From: Paraescarpia echinospica
Lineage: Eukaryota > Annelida > Polychaeta > Sabellida > Siboglinidae
Length of the DNA stretch: 64,000 nucleotides
Direction: 5' to 3'
NCBI GenBank assembly: GCA_020002185.1
Contig: CM034538.1
Coordinates: 66,053,389-66,117,388 of the forward strand
A program made the position numbers and the translations under genes. The notes beneath the pieces are model-generated. The model searched no databases and was not told the DNA's origin. It saw nothing but the letters and a program-made list of their open reading frames with translations. Positions 11,840 to 25,800 of this stretch are shown piece after piece; within the stretch, counting starts at the first letter, position 1, and every line of letters begins with the position of its first letter.

Positions 11840-11865
11840 CCTTAAGTTCGTTTCCTCGTCGCCAC

Positions 11866-12377
11866 TGTTGTGTATTGTGGAGTTTGCTTAAGGAGACATG
11901 TTACGATTAGTAATCAACTACAAATGAGGTTGGCGGTATCCCAGAGTTCCTCTGCCTCTGTATTGCAGAAACGGTACAAAACACGGACGGACACTTACAG
12001 CTAGTGACGTCTAATGGGTACCCGTTACATAAATATACAACAGTTATAATAATTAAGCTGAAGTTACGGCGACGCAGCGGCGAAACATTTTCACCAGCAC
12101 CCCCCCCCCTCCTGTCTTCCGATATTGCCAGTCCAGCGAGACACCATTTAGTTCGGCCGGTAGTGGATGTTTTGTGCCTCACCCTAAGGCTAAGCTCGAA
12201 TCCTGGATCCGCCCCTGACCGCTCGTTTAGCGCCGATTCTTTTAACGCTAACATTTGATCAAATCGTGAGTCGTTATAGGCCATGGCGTTCACATCCAGT
12301 GCAGCAGAACTTGTCACCGACTACAATGTTCCCTAAGAACATGTATCGACAAACATGCGCCAGAGCGACGCACTGCC
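11866..12377. other. Repeat-derived DNA next to the gypsy 5' end
   Basis: Lies where a 5' LTR of the gypsy relic should be, but no partner LTR exists to confirm it. Includes a C-run at about 12102-12111 and a transposon-end motif (CTGGATCCGCCCCTG) at 12205-12219. No gene recognised. Confidence 0.4.
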
Positions 12378-12715
12378 ATGTATACGTGCAGCCGATCGTT
12401 GATATCATTCACAACCAAGACATGAAACATCACCACTATGCGGACGATCTACAACTGTTCTGTCACTTCGACCTGGATGCATCTTCTCTGCCGACCGCCG
12501 TGCGTCGGATCGAGCGATGTATTGATGACGTGTAGGAATGGTGACTTGGAACTATATGCGCATGAATGACACCAAAACAGAAATTGTTCCTCTAGTTGTC
12601 ACCAAATCGGCATCTGCTCTCGTAAGTGGACTGCGTGTACGCGTTGGAACATCTGAAATCAGTGCAACTGGACGTGTTAGAAATCTCGGCGTCCGCCTTG
12701 ATTGACACCTACTGT
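12378..12715 (+). pseudogene. LINE reverse transcriptase fragment
   Basis: Reads MYVQPIVDIIHNQDMKHHHY then ADDLQLF, the catalytic YADD block of non-LTR retrotransposons, then RRIERCIDDV followed by a stop. After a frame change it ends SATGRVRNLGVRLD and a stop, the conserved LINE RT thumb motif. Only this C-terminal part of RT remains. Confidence 0.8.
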
Positions 12716-13474
12716 ATATGATTATGTAATTGTTTAGTGTTTGAGAAATGTCAACATATGTACAATCAGGTATGTATGTACGTATGTATGTATCATGCAA
12801 CTGCAGCGTGGCAGAATGCTTCCCAAATAAGTCGAGATGGCATTCGGTTGAACAGTTCTGCGAGGTAGTCTATATATATATAAGAACTTACTTTTTGTAT
12901 GTACGTACGTATTAAGGTGTTTTAGAATGTTATCAACCTTTGGTATACGGTGTATGGTCTATTTTCTCCAAAAACTAAACTGTGCGGTTCGATCAGTGGC
13001 TATAGGCAGTTAAAACGCCGAAGTCAGTCGAGACGACTGGAGTTTGAATCAACCTACTACCGTTTGAAGACTCCCACAGTTTTGTTCCCCGTACATTGCC
13101 TGTTTCTTTCTGAACAGACAATCATTTATTGAGTCGTGGTTGGACCATTTTTTCTCGCACACGCATGCAACCACCGCACAGTGTACACATCTCACTCTGG
13201 GGCATTATCGCACTGTGTTAAAGCTGATAAGTCCATACCATGTTACCCATATGTCGATTTTTTTACTTTCCCTGTATAATTATACACGAAACAATGCCCC
13301 TCTCAAATCGACAAATATCGTCACACTAACAAAGAGTGATGACCAAACGAATCGCTCATTTGGGAAGGTTTCCAACCTTTATCATTATAACAAGGATAGA
13401 TCGTAGACAGTTTGCATTTGACAACGTTCCTTTCATGAAGGTTATGGAAGGACAGGATGGTGCAACACAGTTCA
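12716..13474. other. Intergenic DNA without recognised genes
   Basis: AT-rich, with short GTAT-type simple repeats near 12771-12790 and 12897-12910 and a TA run at about 12872-12882. No coding or mobile-element signature seen. Confidence 0.5.
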
Positions 13475-13534
13475 AATAATAAAGCCTCAGGCAGAGATGC
13501 GATTCCTGCAGATCTTATGAAGTATGGTCTTGCT
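13475..13534 (+). pseudogene. Short LINE (RTE-like) RT fragment
   Basis: Twenty codons read NNKASGRDAIPADLMKYGLA, the 'N.KA.G.D.IPAE..K.G' block at the start of many LINE reverse transcriptase domains. The surrounding frame is not preserved. Confidence 0.6.
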
Positions 13535-15024
13535 ACGAGTAACGCGAAAAAAGCCTAAAACTACGATTCCATATATACGGAAACGCAAGCGGAATGGGCA
13601 ATACCTGCTTGAGTCACAAATAATGTAGCCGGTAATTTAAGTGGATCGCCAGTAGAATCAATGATAATATATGCACATCATAACACCTGCGAATGAAAAT
13701 TAGTTATAATATTCTTACAAAATCAGAAGTAGCATAGTCCAGCTAGATATTTGATCTAGCTAACACAGTAGGATTAATTTGAATTTATGATGAAGATGGT
13801 TTAGATTTCCAATAATGTCGTGGTAATCCAGTGACGTCTTGTTTCTTTCGGCTCGGAGAGTTCCGTCAGTTCTTTGGTCAAGTGCTGTGCCTGTATCGAG
13901 AGTAGTAAACTAGGTGGACAAAATACAACGTGGAAGCGCGGACAACCCCATACTGGTTACAGATGCATGACATCAGCCTCTCCTTGTTGGGGAAGGGGGG
14001 GGGCTTGATACATCAAGAAACAGGTGAACGACAACAACTGTCACTTAAATATAACTGTATTTCAAAATGTGTACACTGTAATAGAAAGTCTGATGCTGAA
14101 GTAAATGCAAAAGAACTGAGGCACATGAAAATTTATTTTTATATGAAGCTGAGATCATACTGCAAAATGTATCTTAAAATTCAGAAGCACACCCTCACAC
14201 CATTCGCGCGATTGCCACTCGCACGCACGCACTCAATAAAATAATCATGTTTCATCGCCTCCACATCTAGCACAATGCATTGGAAACAATACACTTAGGA
14301 AGCAAGATGCAAAGAAAACCCCCAACCAGCCGCTTTGCGATAGCCTAATTCACGAGTACCTTTGCGTTATCTTCACTGCGAAACCAGTGTATAGATCACT
14401 CGATGTTTTGAAACCAATTTTTATTGTAAGCACCTTTTACTGGCTACGCAGAATTATATCTAGATAGTTAGGGAGACTAGCTTTTGAGACATTGTCTTTG
14501 AATCAATGATAAACAACACAGTAATAATTGTCAGCAGAACTGATCGTAGGCCATGTTATCTTACACGCCGTGAATGCCATCTACCGAAATAGGAAACACT
14601 AAAAGCCAGAAATACCAGTCATGGTATAAACTGCTACTTAGAAAACAAAAGATTGATGCCCCAACAAATACCACGAGAAATGTAGTAGAAATATTTTCTT
14701 TCGTTCCGAAAAATACAATTATTAATGGCACTACTCACAAAGAAATAATTAATAATAATAAAGAAACATTCTGTAAAAATGCATTGCCCAGATTACCACG
14801 AATTAAGTTTTACTTGATGTTCTACTTAGCAGTAATTCATAAAACTATGTCCTCTGTCTTTTTTTCAAGTTGATCTTTCTCGCTATGTAATATCTAAACA
14901 ACAAAGCATCTTTCTTTCACATACGTACAGCATTTAACTTGTCACCGTAAGAAATCATGGTTGTTAATCAGTGTTCTCAGACCAGATATACAAAGAAGCA
15001 CATTTGTGTGACCACAATTCCGAC
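13535..15024. other. 3' flank of the CCDC88-like gene
   Basis: AT-rich sequence downstream of the TAG. A minus-strand AATAAA at 14420-14425, about 600 nt past the stop, is a candidate poly(A) signal. Nothing else supports the exact 3' end. No other gene seen. Confidence 0.45.
14420..14425 (-). terminator. Candidate poly(A) signal of the CCDC88-like gene
   Basis: AATAAA on the minus strand about 600 nt beyond the stop codon. Hexamers are common in AT-rich DNA, so this is tentative. Confidence 0.3.
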
Positions 15025-16820
15025 CTAAGTATTCGAGAGATACTGGTACTCCCGTTTGTCATACGGATTGAGTCCGTTAAGCGTAAACTGCAGCGTCTCA
15101 CAGATCTTCCTCAGTTTGTTGTTCTCCTGTTCCAGCCTCAAGCTCTTCTCTTCCAACATCTTCATCCGGTCGTCGGAGAACTTCGCCGTATTCGTCCTCC
15201 GTCGCAGCTCCAAGATCTCCGTCGTCAACTCCTGGTTCTTGTCCTGCAGTTCGACGATCATGTCGACAAACATCTTCCATTTCTCGTTCGTTTTTGGCGT
15301 CGACCCGACCGACTGACGTTCACCGGAAGTAGGTCGAACCACGTGGATGCTCGTCAAGCTGTGTCCTTCGTCGTGGCATTCCGAAGTCGACGTGTCTGGA
15401 GAGTTTGTGCAGCCCGAGTCTTTGTCGGAACTGGAGTGTCTGTGCCCGAACGCTGCCAGTGAGCGCGATGATCGCTCAAACTCTGCCCGTGTGCTGTGTC
15501 GGTGTAGACGTTCAGCAAATTGCTGCTTCGGGACGCTTCTCCCGACCTGCATGGCAGACCGACTCAAGTTACCGGAGGAGTGTAGGCGAGACTTGTGTGG
15601 GGAGACGTCGGATGACGGCGGCACGCACCATTTGTCCCGAGATGTGTTCTGAGAGCTGCCTTTGTCGGGCATACTGCGACGAAGTTTGTCGCCGCGCCGG
15701 AAGAACGAGAAACCAAGCAGTGTTTTGCTGCGCCCAAGTGTTGCAGACGAGCGGTGTTTGTCGTTTCGATTAAACGTCGTGTCTGTTTCGCTTGATGTGG
15801 AACGTCTCGGTGTGACGGGTTCACAGCTTTCTGACTCGGATACCATGGGGAAGTCAAGAACTGAAGCTGATCGCTGGGAACCGTTACAACTGTTATGTCT
15901 ACCGCCATTTCTTGTGCTGTGATCACGTGATCTATCATGGAGATCCGACGTGGCAGAAGCTGAGGATGTATGTTGTGGTAGGGTAGAACTGCGGCGCTTC
16001 GGCGACGACATACTTGCCATGGGGTTAACCCAACTGTTACGCAAAGCTTCACCGTCGTGTATTCTGTAATAACTAGAACAGTTGGACACAGATCTGCTGA
16101 CGTGAGCTGCAGAACTCTTGGCAGCTGGTTCGTGTTCTTGCAATGATGCTCTCTGTAGCTTATTTGTTTCCCGTGAAACCCTCATAGCTACATCCACAAT
16201 GTTCTCACCAGTGCTGCTCATGCTGCTGCTGCTACCGTGGCGGGGGTTTGTCGCACCTTCCCGTGGGCGGAGAACCGCTGACGTCGTCTGCAGCGCTTCA
16301 ACCTCTTGCTCCAGGTGTTTGATGTGTTGCTGCGACGCTTGCTGTATTGACTCAATCTTCAGCTTCAGCTGTTCTTTCTCTGCAGTGACGCTGGTGGTTA
16401 GCTTCTCCGCACGCAGAGAGTTCTCCTTCTCGTTAGCGTGCTTCTGTTCCAGGGCCAGTATCTGTCTCTTCTGTGTCTCTGTCTGCTGCAGTATCGATGC
16501 CATCTGTTGCTGCTGCTTGGCGATCTCATGTCTTCTCAACAACCTGCTCTCTTTCTTTATCGTCTCAATGCGCTTCTCAAAGTCGTCTGACAACTGCTGC
16601 TGAAGTTTCTTTCGTTGTTCGTTTGTCTCCTTCTGTAGCTCAATTGTCTTCGTCCGCAGTTCCTTTCCCAATTCCGACTTCAACTTCTCCAGTTCTTGTT
16701 TTGCTTCTGCCAGCCTCTGCAGTGTAGTGTCTAGTTCAACTCCAAGAGATTCGTTTTCCATTTCCAATTTTGTGATTTCAGATACCATTGTCCCATTCAG
16801 CTCCTCTGAAATGGGAAGAC
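15025..16820 (-). CDS. CCDC88: CCDC88-like gene, exon 13 (terminal)
   Basis: 1796 nt, acceptor GTTTCAG, stop TAG at 15025-15027. Encodes residues 431-1028. It has coiled coil to about 611 (KLEMENESL, Gln-rich KQQQQ), then a long tail rich in Ser, Arg and His, including GFSFFRRGDKLRRSMPDKG, and a terminal coiled coil (WKMFVDMIVELQDKNQEL ... LRLEQENNKLRK) ending EYQYLSNT. Vertebrate CCDC88 proteins carry a far longer coiled coil at this point; here one large exon replaces it. Confidence 0.92.
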
Positions 16821-19800
16821 CTGAAACAGGACAACAGACGTTTGGGCAGTGCTATAAGTCATTATGAATACAAATGCATAAAGGAACTAAAACAACCAAT
16901 GATCGTATAATTCCTTATTGACAATAGTCATTAATATTGTGCTCTACAAATTTTATCCATGACAGAAACTGATATATATATTCGAGTAAATAATGTAATT
17001 TGTACTTGTCATACATAATAACACATTTTAAAAACATATGTAGCTATTCATAGCAAAATGCTAGCAATTTATATATATTGATTTCAGTAAATTTATTTAG
17101 TTTTTTTACAAGAACAAGTGTAATATCTATACCAAATAATGTGAGTGCACATGCACCACACGCGCTTCTGTGTGTGCACTGCCTGTTCTAGTGCTATTCA
17201 TTCTGTATATAATGATTTCTTACTACTGTTACCTGTATTGCCAACTAAGTGAGTCTGACTGCCACTTAGTAGATCTGAGGACGAGTAACTGAGTAGTTTT
17301 CGCACTGTGCTGCGACTGCCGAAGCCTTCCTTCAGTCGGCTGCGTTCAAACTCAAGCTGCGAGTTCTCCTCAATTAGTTCCTGGGCCTTCTTCTCCATTG
17401 TCTGCTTCTCCTGCAACAACAAATCACGGTTGACTGCCCGTGTCCTCCCAAGTCATGGTTGATTGCACACATCCTCTTTCTATGTGCATTTGCTTCCTTC
17501 GACCAGTTGGCGATGTATTTCCAAAAACACAACAATAGCTATTTAGAGTTATTTACGGGCATGATTTTGATATGGCTTTTCTGAATGGCGAAAAGTTCTT
17601 GTGTATCCCTGCCTTGAGATGGCTGACTTGAAATATCACATTGCACCAGAACGGTGAGGTTCAGTCACTTACACAGTTGACCTCATCGAGTGAGGTCTGA
17701 GTGTGAGTGAGGTCAGCTATGAGTGAGTCGACTCGTTTCTGACTCATCTTCAGCTGGTCGGCCATCTTGAGTCTCGCCTCACTCAACACATCGTTGTCTG
17801 CGCGCAACTCCTGCAACACGAGTAGTCGTAGAGCAGTGTCATGTGACATGTGAAAGTGAGAGTTTAAGTGTGGTTTTAACCACTGGTGCCAACTGTGAAT
17901 GTTTACCCAACTGTGAACGTTTACCCAACTGTGAACGTTTACCCAACTGTGAACGTTTACCCGATTGTGAACGTTTATTTCACAGTTTATCTGTAGGTCT
18001 TATGGTTTACATGAAAGTGTTATGGCTCGACTATAACTCATATCTTACTGGTATGTCTTCTAATGTACTGAAATTGTTATGGTTTACCCATAGGTCTTAT
18101 GGTTTACCTGTATGAGTTATGTTTACCTGTAAGTACAGTTTACCAATAAGTCTTATAATTAACTCATAAATCTTATGATTTACCTGTATGACTTATGTTT
18201 ACTTGTATGTCTTATGATTTACCTGTATGACTTATGTTTACCTGTATGACTTATGTTTACCTGTATGATTTATGTTTATCTGCATGACTTATGCTTACCT
18301 GTGACTTATGTTTATCTGTATGTCTTATGTTTACCTGTATGGTTTATGTTTACCTGTTTGACTTATGCTTACCTGTATGGCTTATGTTTACCTGTTTGAC
18401 TTATATGTTTACCTGTATGTCTTATGTTTATCTGTATGTCTTATGTTTACCTGTTTGACTTATGCTTACCTGTATGTCTTATGTTTACCTGTTTGACTTA
18501 TGTTTACCTGTATGTCTTATGTTTAACTGTTTGACTTATGTTTACCTGTATGTCTTATGTTTATCTGTATGTCTTATGTTTATGTTTATCTGTATGTCTT
18601 ATGTTTACCTGTTTGACTTATGTTTACCTGTATGTCTTATGTTTACCTGTTTGACTTATGTTTACCTGTATGTCTTATGTTTACCTGTTTGACTTATGTT
18701 TACCTGTATGTCTTATGTTTACCTGTTTGACTGATGTTTACCTGTATGTGTTATGTTTACCTGTATGACTTATGTTTACCTGTATGTCTTATGTTTACAA
18801 ATTATGTCTTATGTTTATCTGTATGTCTTATGTTTACCTGTTTGACTTATGTTTACCTGTATGTCTTATGTTTACCTGTTTGACTTATGTTTACCTGTAT
18901 GGCTTATGTTTACCTGTATGTCTTATGTTTACCTGTACATCTTAGGTTTATCTGTTTGACTTATGCTTACCTGTGACTTATGTTTACCTGTATGTCTTAT
19001 GTTTATCTGTGTCTTATGTTTACCTGTTTGACTTATGTTTACCTGTATGTCTTATGTTTACCTGTTTGACTTACGTTTACCAGTGACTTATGTTTACCTG
19101 TATGTCTTATGTTTATCTGTTTGACTTATGTTTACCTGTATGTCTTATGTTTACCTGTTTGACTTATGTTTATCTGTATGTCTTATGTTTACCTGTTTGA
19201 CTTATGCTTACCTGTGACTTATGTTTACCTGTATGTCTTATGTTTACCTGTATGGCTTATGTTTACCTGTTTGACTTATGTTTACCTGTATGTCTTATGT
19301 TTATCTGTTTGACTTATGCTTACCTGTGACTTATGTTTACCTGTATATCTTACGTTTACCTGTATGTCTTATGTTTACCTGTTTGACTTATGTTTACCTG
19401 TATGGCTTATGTTTACCTGTTTGACTTATGTTTACCTGTATGTCTTATGTTTATCTGTATGTCTTATGTTTACCTGTTTGACTTATGTTTACCTGTATGT
19501 CTTATGTTTACCTGTTTGACTTATGTTTACCTGTATGTCTTATGTTTACCTGTTTGACTTATGTTTACCTGTATGTCTTATGTTTACCTGTTTGACTTAG
19601 GTTTACCTGTATGTCTTATGTTTACCTGTTTGTCTGATGTTTACCTGTATGTCTTATGTTTACCTGTATGTCTTATGTTTACCTGTTTTACTTATGTTTA
19701 CCTGTATGTCTTATGTTTACCTGTTTGTCTGATGTTTACCTGTATGTCTTATGTTTACCTGTTTGACTTATGTTTACCTGTATGGCTTATGTTTATCTGT

Positions 19801-22800
19801 ATGTCTTATGTTTACCTGTATGTCTTATGTTTATCTGTATGTCTTATGTTTACCTGTATGTCTTATGTTTACCTGTTTGACTTATGTTTACCTGTATGTC
19901 TTATGTTTACCTGTTTGACTTATGTTTACCTGCATGTCTTATGTTTACCTGTTTGACTTATGTTTACCTGTATGTCTTATGTTTACCTGTTTGACTTACG
20001 TTTACCTGTATGTCTTATGTTTACCTGTATGTCTTATGTTTACCTGTTTGACTTATGTTTACCTGCATGTCTTATGTTTACCTGTTTGACTTATGTTTAC
20101 CTGTATGTCTTATGTTTACCTGTTTGACTTACGTTTACCTGTATGTCTTATGTTTACCTGTATGTCTTATGTTTACCTGTTTGACTTATGTTTACCTGCA
20201 TGTCTTATGTTTACCTGTTTGACTTATGTTTACCTGTATGTCTTATGTTTACCTGTTTGACTTACGTTTACCTGTATGTCTTACGTTTACCTGTATATCT
20301 TACGTTTACCTGTATGTCTTAAGTTTACCTGTTTGACTTATGTTTACCTGTATGGCTTATGTTTACCTGTTTGACTTATGTTTACCTGTTTGACTTATGT
20401 TTACCTGTATGTCTTATGTTTACCTGTTTGACTTATGTTTACCTGTATGTCTTATGTTTACCTGTTTGACTGATGTTTACCTGTATGTCTTATGTTTACC
20501 TGTATGTCTTATGTTTACCTGTATGTCTTATGTTTACCTGTATGTCTTGTGTTTACCTGTATGTCTTGTGTTTACCTGTATGTCTTATGTTTGACTGATG
20601 TTTACCTGTATGTCTTATGTTTACCTGTATGTCTTATGTTTACCTGTATGTCTTATGTTTACCTGTATGTCTTGTGTTTACCTGTATGTCTTGTGTTTAC
20701 CTGTATGTCTTATGTTTACCTGTTTGACTTATGTTTATCTGTATGTCTTATGTTTACCTGTTTGACTGATGTTTACTTGTATGTCTTATGTTTACCTGTA
20801 TGTCTTATGTTTACCTGTATGTCTTATGTTTACCTGTATGTCTTGTGTTTACCTGTATGTCTTGTGTTTACCTGTATGTCTTATGTTTACCTGTATGTCT
20901 TGTGTTTAAAGTATGTCTTGTGTTTACCTGTATGTCTTATGTTTACCTGTTTGACTTATGTTTATCTGTATGTCTTATGTTTACCTGTATGTCTTATGGT
21001 TTATCTTGAGTTTTATATATTTTGTTCAATTTGATGTAGGACACATACATTCCTTACGGTTTGGGGTGTTTTGGCGAAGATATTTTGTACTATGGGGTCT
21101 AAGCTGAGTTTCTCAAATGATATGGAAATAACCATTCTTCAGTTCAAAATACATTGGAAAATTATTTATTGAAAATATCTTATCTATGCAAAGTCAGCTG
21201 CAAGAAAACCTTTAAAAACAGTAGACATAGATATCCAGATGGCCCCTGCTAATGTGGGCTTATTTGCGATCTAAGGGATTCCTGATACTAGTCTTACTAG
21301 TGAGAACCAATCAGGGTTGGCACATTTGTCATGACCTACTGTAAGATGTTACACAAAAAGTGCAACTGTAATAAATGTGTAATAAATTGTGTAGCAGTAG
21401 TCATGTCTTCTCATGCAAGTTCAACAGATTTATCCAAACATTATTTCTGATTCTATAGCTTTCACAGATTTACCGATGTCATATAATTTTCTACCAACAA
21501 TTGAAATTGTAACTAGAACTTAAAATCACACGTTTAGCAAACAAAAACAGAAGTTATGGCTGATAAATTAACTGCTCAGTTACCAACTATTGCATGGACA
21601 GAAAAAACACCAATTAATATGTTCTGGCTAAAGCTACCTCTAGACCAAAGAGTTTATATGACGTATATGGATGGTTACAATGGTACTATATAATACCAGC
21701 TACAATGTTACTAAATAATGCCAAGCTGCAAGTCAGCATGCACTCCCTTGCTGGCCACTGTTGGTGCAATCAGCCATAGACACACACACAATTTCAGTCT
21801 CATATATACAAAACTAATGGAGATGTGCCTGGTCATAAAGAATGATCGAGATCTACACTCTATTTTATAATAGATGTTGAATGTAATATTAGCACAAATA
21901 CTTTCACTTACCTCAACTCGACCCTTGTAGAACCCCAGATGACTCAGCTTCTCTTTGTACTTGCCAATCTCTCTCTCACACCACCCCACCTTGGCTGCCT
22001 ACAACCACACAACACTGTCACAATCTCTCTCTCACACCACCCCACCTCGGCTGCCTACAACCACACTACATTGTCACAATCTCTCTCACACCACCCCACA
22101 CCCCACCTTGGCTGCCTACAACCACACTACACTGTCATAATCTCTCTCACCCCACCCCACCTTGGCTGCCTACAACCACACTACAACACTGTCACAATCT
22201 CTCTCACACCACCCCACCTTGGCTGCCTACAACCACACTACACTGTCACAATCTCTCTCACACCACCCCACCTTGGCTGCCTACAACCGCACTACATTGT
22301 CACAATCTCTCTCTCACACCACCCCACCTTGGCTGCCTACAACCGCACTACATTGTCACAATCTCTCTCTCACACCACCCCACCTTGGCTGCCTACAACC
22401 ACACTACACTGTCACAATCTCTCTCACACCACCCCACCTTGGCTGCCTACAACCACATTACACTGTCACAATCTCTCTCACACCACCCCACATTGGCTGC
22501 CTACAACCACACTACACTGTCACAGTCTCTCTCATACCATCCCATCTTGGCTGCCTACAACCTCACAACACTGTCACAATCTCTCTCATGCCACCCCACA
22601 TTGGCTGCCTACAACCACACAACACAGTCACAATCTCTCTCACACCACCCCACCTTGGCAGCCTGCATTCACACTACACTGTCACAATCTCTCTCTCACA
22701 CCACCTCATCTTGGCAGCCTACAACCACACAACACTGTCACAATCTCTCTCATGCCACCCCACATTAGCAGCCTACAGCCACACTACATTGTCACAATCT

Positions 22801-25800
22801 CTCTCTCCCTCATACCACCCCACATTGGCAGCCTACAACCACACTACATTGTCACAATCTCTCTCCCTCATACCACCCCACATTGGCAGCCTACAGCCAC
22901 ACTACATTGTCACAATCTCTCTCCCTCACACCAACCCACATTGGCAGCCTACAACCACACTGCATTGTCACAATCTCTCTCCCTCATACCACCCCACATT
23001 GGCAGCCTACAGCCACACTACATTGTCACAATCTCTCTCTCACACCACCCCACATTGGCAGCCTACAGCCACACTACATTGTCACAATCTCTCTCCCTCA
23101 TACCACCCCACATTGGCAGCCTACAACCACACTACATTGTCACAATCTCTCTCCCTCATACCACCCCACATTGGCAGCCTACAACCACACTACATTGTCA
23201 CAATCTCTCTCCCTCATACCACCCCACATTGGCAGCCTACAGCCACACTACATTGTCACAATCTCTCTCTCTCACACCACCCCACATTAGCAGCCTACAG
23301 CCACACTACATTGTCACAATCTCTCTCTCCCTCATACCACCCCACATTGGCAGCCTACAACCACACTACATTGTCACAATCTCTCTCCCTCATACCACCC
23401 CACATTGGCAGCCTACAGCCACACTACATTGTCACAATCTCTCTCCCTCATACCACCCCACATTGGCAGCCTACAACCACACTACATTGCCACAATTCCT
23501 CTCCCTCATACCACCCCACATTGGCAGCCTACAGCCACACTACATTGTCACAATCTCTCTCTCTCACACCACCCCACATTGGCAGCCTACAGCCACACTA
23601 CATTGTCACAATCTCTCTCTCTCATACCACCCCACATTGGCAGCCTACAGCCACACTACATTGTCACAATCTCTCTCTCATACCACCCCACATTGGCAGC
23701 CTACAGTCATACTACATTGTCACAATCTCTCTCTCATACCACCCCACATTGGCAGCCTACAACCACACTACATTGTCACAATCTCTCTCTCTCACACCAC
23801 CCCACATTGGCAGCCTACAGCCACACTACATTGTCACAATCTCTCTCTCTCATACCACCCCACATTGGCAGCCTACAGCCACACTACATTGTCACAATCT
23901 CTCTCTCATACCACCCCACATTGGCAGCCTACAGTCACACTACATTGTCACAATCTCTCTCTCATACCACCCCACATTGGCAGCCTACAACCACACTACA
24001 TTGTCACACTCTNNNNNNNNNNNNNNNNNNNNNNNNNNNNNNNNNNNNNNNNNNNNNNNNNNNNNNNNNNNNNNNNNNNNNNNNNNNNNNNNNNNNNNNN
24101 NNNNNNNNNNNNNNNNNNNNNNNNNNNNNNNNNNNNNNNNNNNNNNNNNNNNNNNNNNNNNNNNNNNNNNNNNNNNNNNNNNNNNNNNNNNNNNNNNNNN
24201 NNNNNNNNNNNNNNNNNNNNNNNNNNNNNNNNNNNNNNNNNNNNNNNNNNNNNNNNNNNNNNNNNNNNNNNNNNNNNNNNNNNNNNNNNNNNNNNNNNNN
24301 NNNNNNNNNNNNNNNNNNNNNNNNNNNNNNNNNNNNNNNNNNNNNNNNNNNNNNNNNNNNNNNNNNNNNNNNNNNNNNNNNNNNNNNNNNNNNNNNNNNN
24401 NNNNNNNNNNNNNNNNNNNNNNNNNNNNNNNNNNNNNNNNNNNNNNNNNNNNNNNNNNNNNNNNNNNNNNNNNNNNNNNNNNNNNNNNNNNNNNNNNNNN
24501 NNNNNNNNNNNNNNNNNNNNNNNNNNNNNNNNNNNNNNNNNNNNNNNNNNNNNNNNNNNNNNNNNNNNNNNNNNNNNNNNNNNNNNNNNNNNNNNNNNNN
24601 NNNNNNNNNNNNNNNNNNNNNNNNNNNNNNNNNNNNNNNNNNNNNNNNNNNNNNNNNNNNNNNNNNNNNNNNNNNNNNNNNNNNNNNNNNNNNNNNNNNN
24701 NNNNNNNNNNNNNNNNNNNNNNNNNNNNNNNNNNNNNNNNNNNNNNNNNNNNNNNNNNNNNNNNNNNNNNNNNNNNNNNNNNNNNNNNNNNNNNNNNNNN
24801 NNNNNNNNNNNNNNNNNNNNNNNNNNNNNNNNNNNNNNNNNNNNNNNNNNNNNNNNNNNNNNNNNNNNNNNNNNNNNNNNNNNNNNNNNNNNNNNNNNNN
24901 NNNNNNNNNNNNNNNNNNNNNNNNNNNNNNNNNNNNNNNNNNNNNNNNNNNNNNNNNNNNNNNNNNNNNNNNNNNNNNNNNNNNNNNNNNNNNNNNNNNN
25001 NNNNNNNNNNNNCCACCCCGCCTTGGCAGCCTACAACCTCACAGTACTGTCACAATCTCTCATATACCACCCCGCATTGGCAGCCTACAACCACACAATA
25101 CTGTCACAATCTCTCTCACACCATTCCACCCTGGCTGCCTACAACCACACTACATTGTCACAATCTCTCTCTCACACCACCTCATCTTGGCAGCCTACAA
25201 CCACACAACACTGTCACAATCTCTCTCATGCCACCCCACATTGGCAGCCTACAACCACACAACACTGTCACAATCTCTCTCACACCACCCATCTTGGCAG
25301 CCTACAACCTCACAGTACTTTCACAATCTCTCATATACCACCCCGCATTGGCAGCCTACAACCACACAATACTGTCACAATCTCTCTCACACCATTCCAC
25401 CCTGGCTGCCTACAACCACACTACATTGTCACAATCTCTCTCTCACACCACCCCACATTGGCAGCCTACAACTACACTACATTGTCACAATCTCTCTCCC
25501 TCTCCCTCTCCCTCTCCCTCTCCCTCTCCCTCTCCCTCTCCCTCTCCCTCTCTCTCTCTCCCTCTCTCTCATACCAACCCACCTTGGCAGCCTACAACCA
25601 CACAACACTGTCACAATCTCTCTCACACCACCCCACCTTGGCACCCTACAACCACACAACAGTGTCACAATCTCTCTCACACCACCCCACCTTGGCTGCC
25701 TACAACCACACAACATTGTCACAATCTCTCTCACACCACCCCACCTTGGCTGCCTACAACCACACAACGCTGTCACAATCTCTCTCTCACACCACCTCAC

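Larger units (their letters stand above)
7875..11865 (-). mobile_element. Ty3/gypsy-type LTR retrotransposon relic (K02A2.6-like), interrupted and internally deleted
   Basis: Read on the minus strand: a primer-binding-like TGGCGACGAGG at 11854-11864, gag start, an inserted TIR element (10929-11407), gag remainder, zinc knuckle, aspartic protease, reverse transcriptase and integrase ending at 7875. The RNase H domain is missing: RT thumb sequence (KWSWDEECEAAF) passes directly into the pre-integrase segment (ATRKDPTLTKVYEF) near 8960. Several frameshifts and stops occur. No pair of LTRs was found; microsatellite and an inverted gag fragment occupy the place of a 3' LTR. The element is dead. 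Confidence 0.88.

Noticed and set aside
12004..12317. 84- and 136-codon frames on opposite strands
   Set aside because: Span a repeat-derived region ending in a transposon-end motif; no domain recognised.
15056..16727. Plus-strand open frames of 80-163 codons opposite exon 13
   Set aside because: Cys/Ser/Val-rich shadows of the minus-strand coding exon, which has clear homology and splice support.
18462..21034. Hydrophobic repeat frames (VYLYVLCLPVCLMF) resembling membrane segments
   Set aside because: Translation of the 19-bp minisatellite within intron 10.
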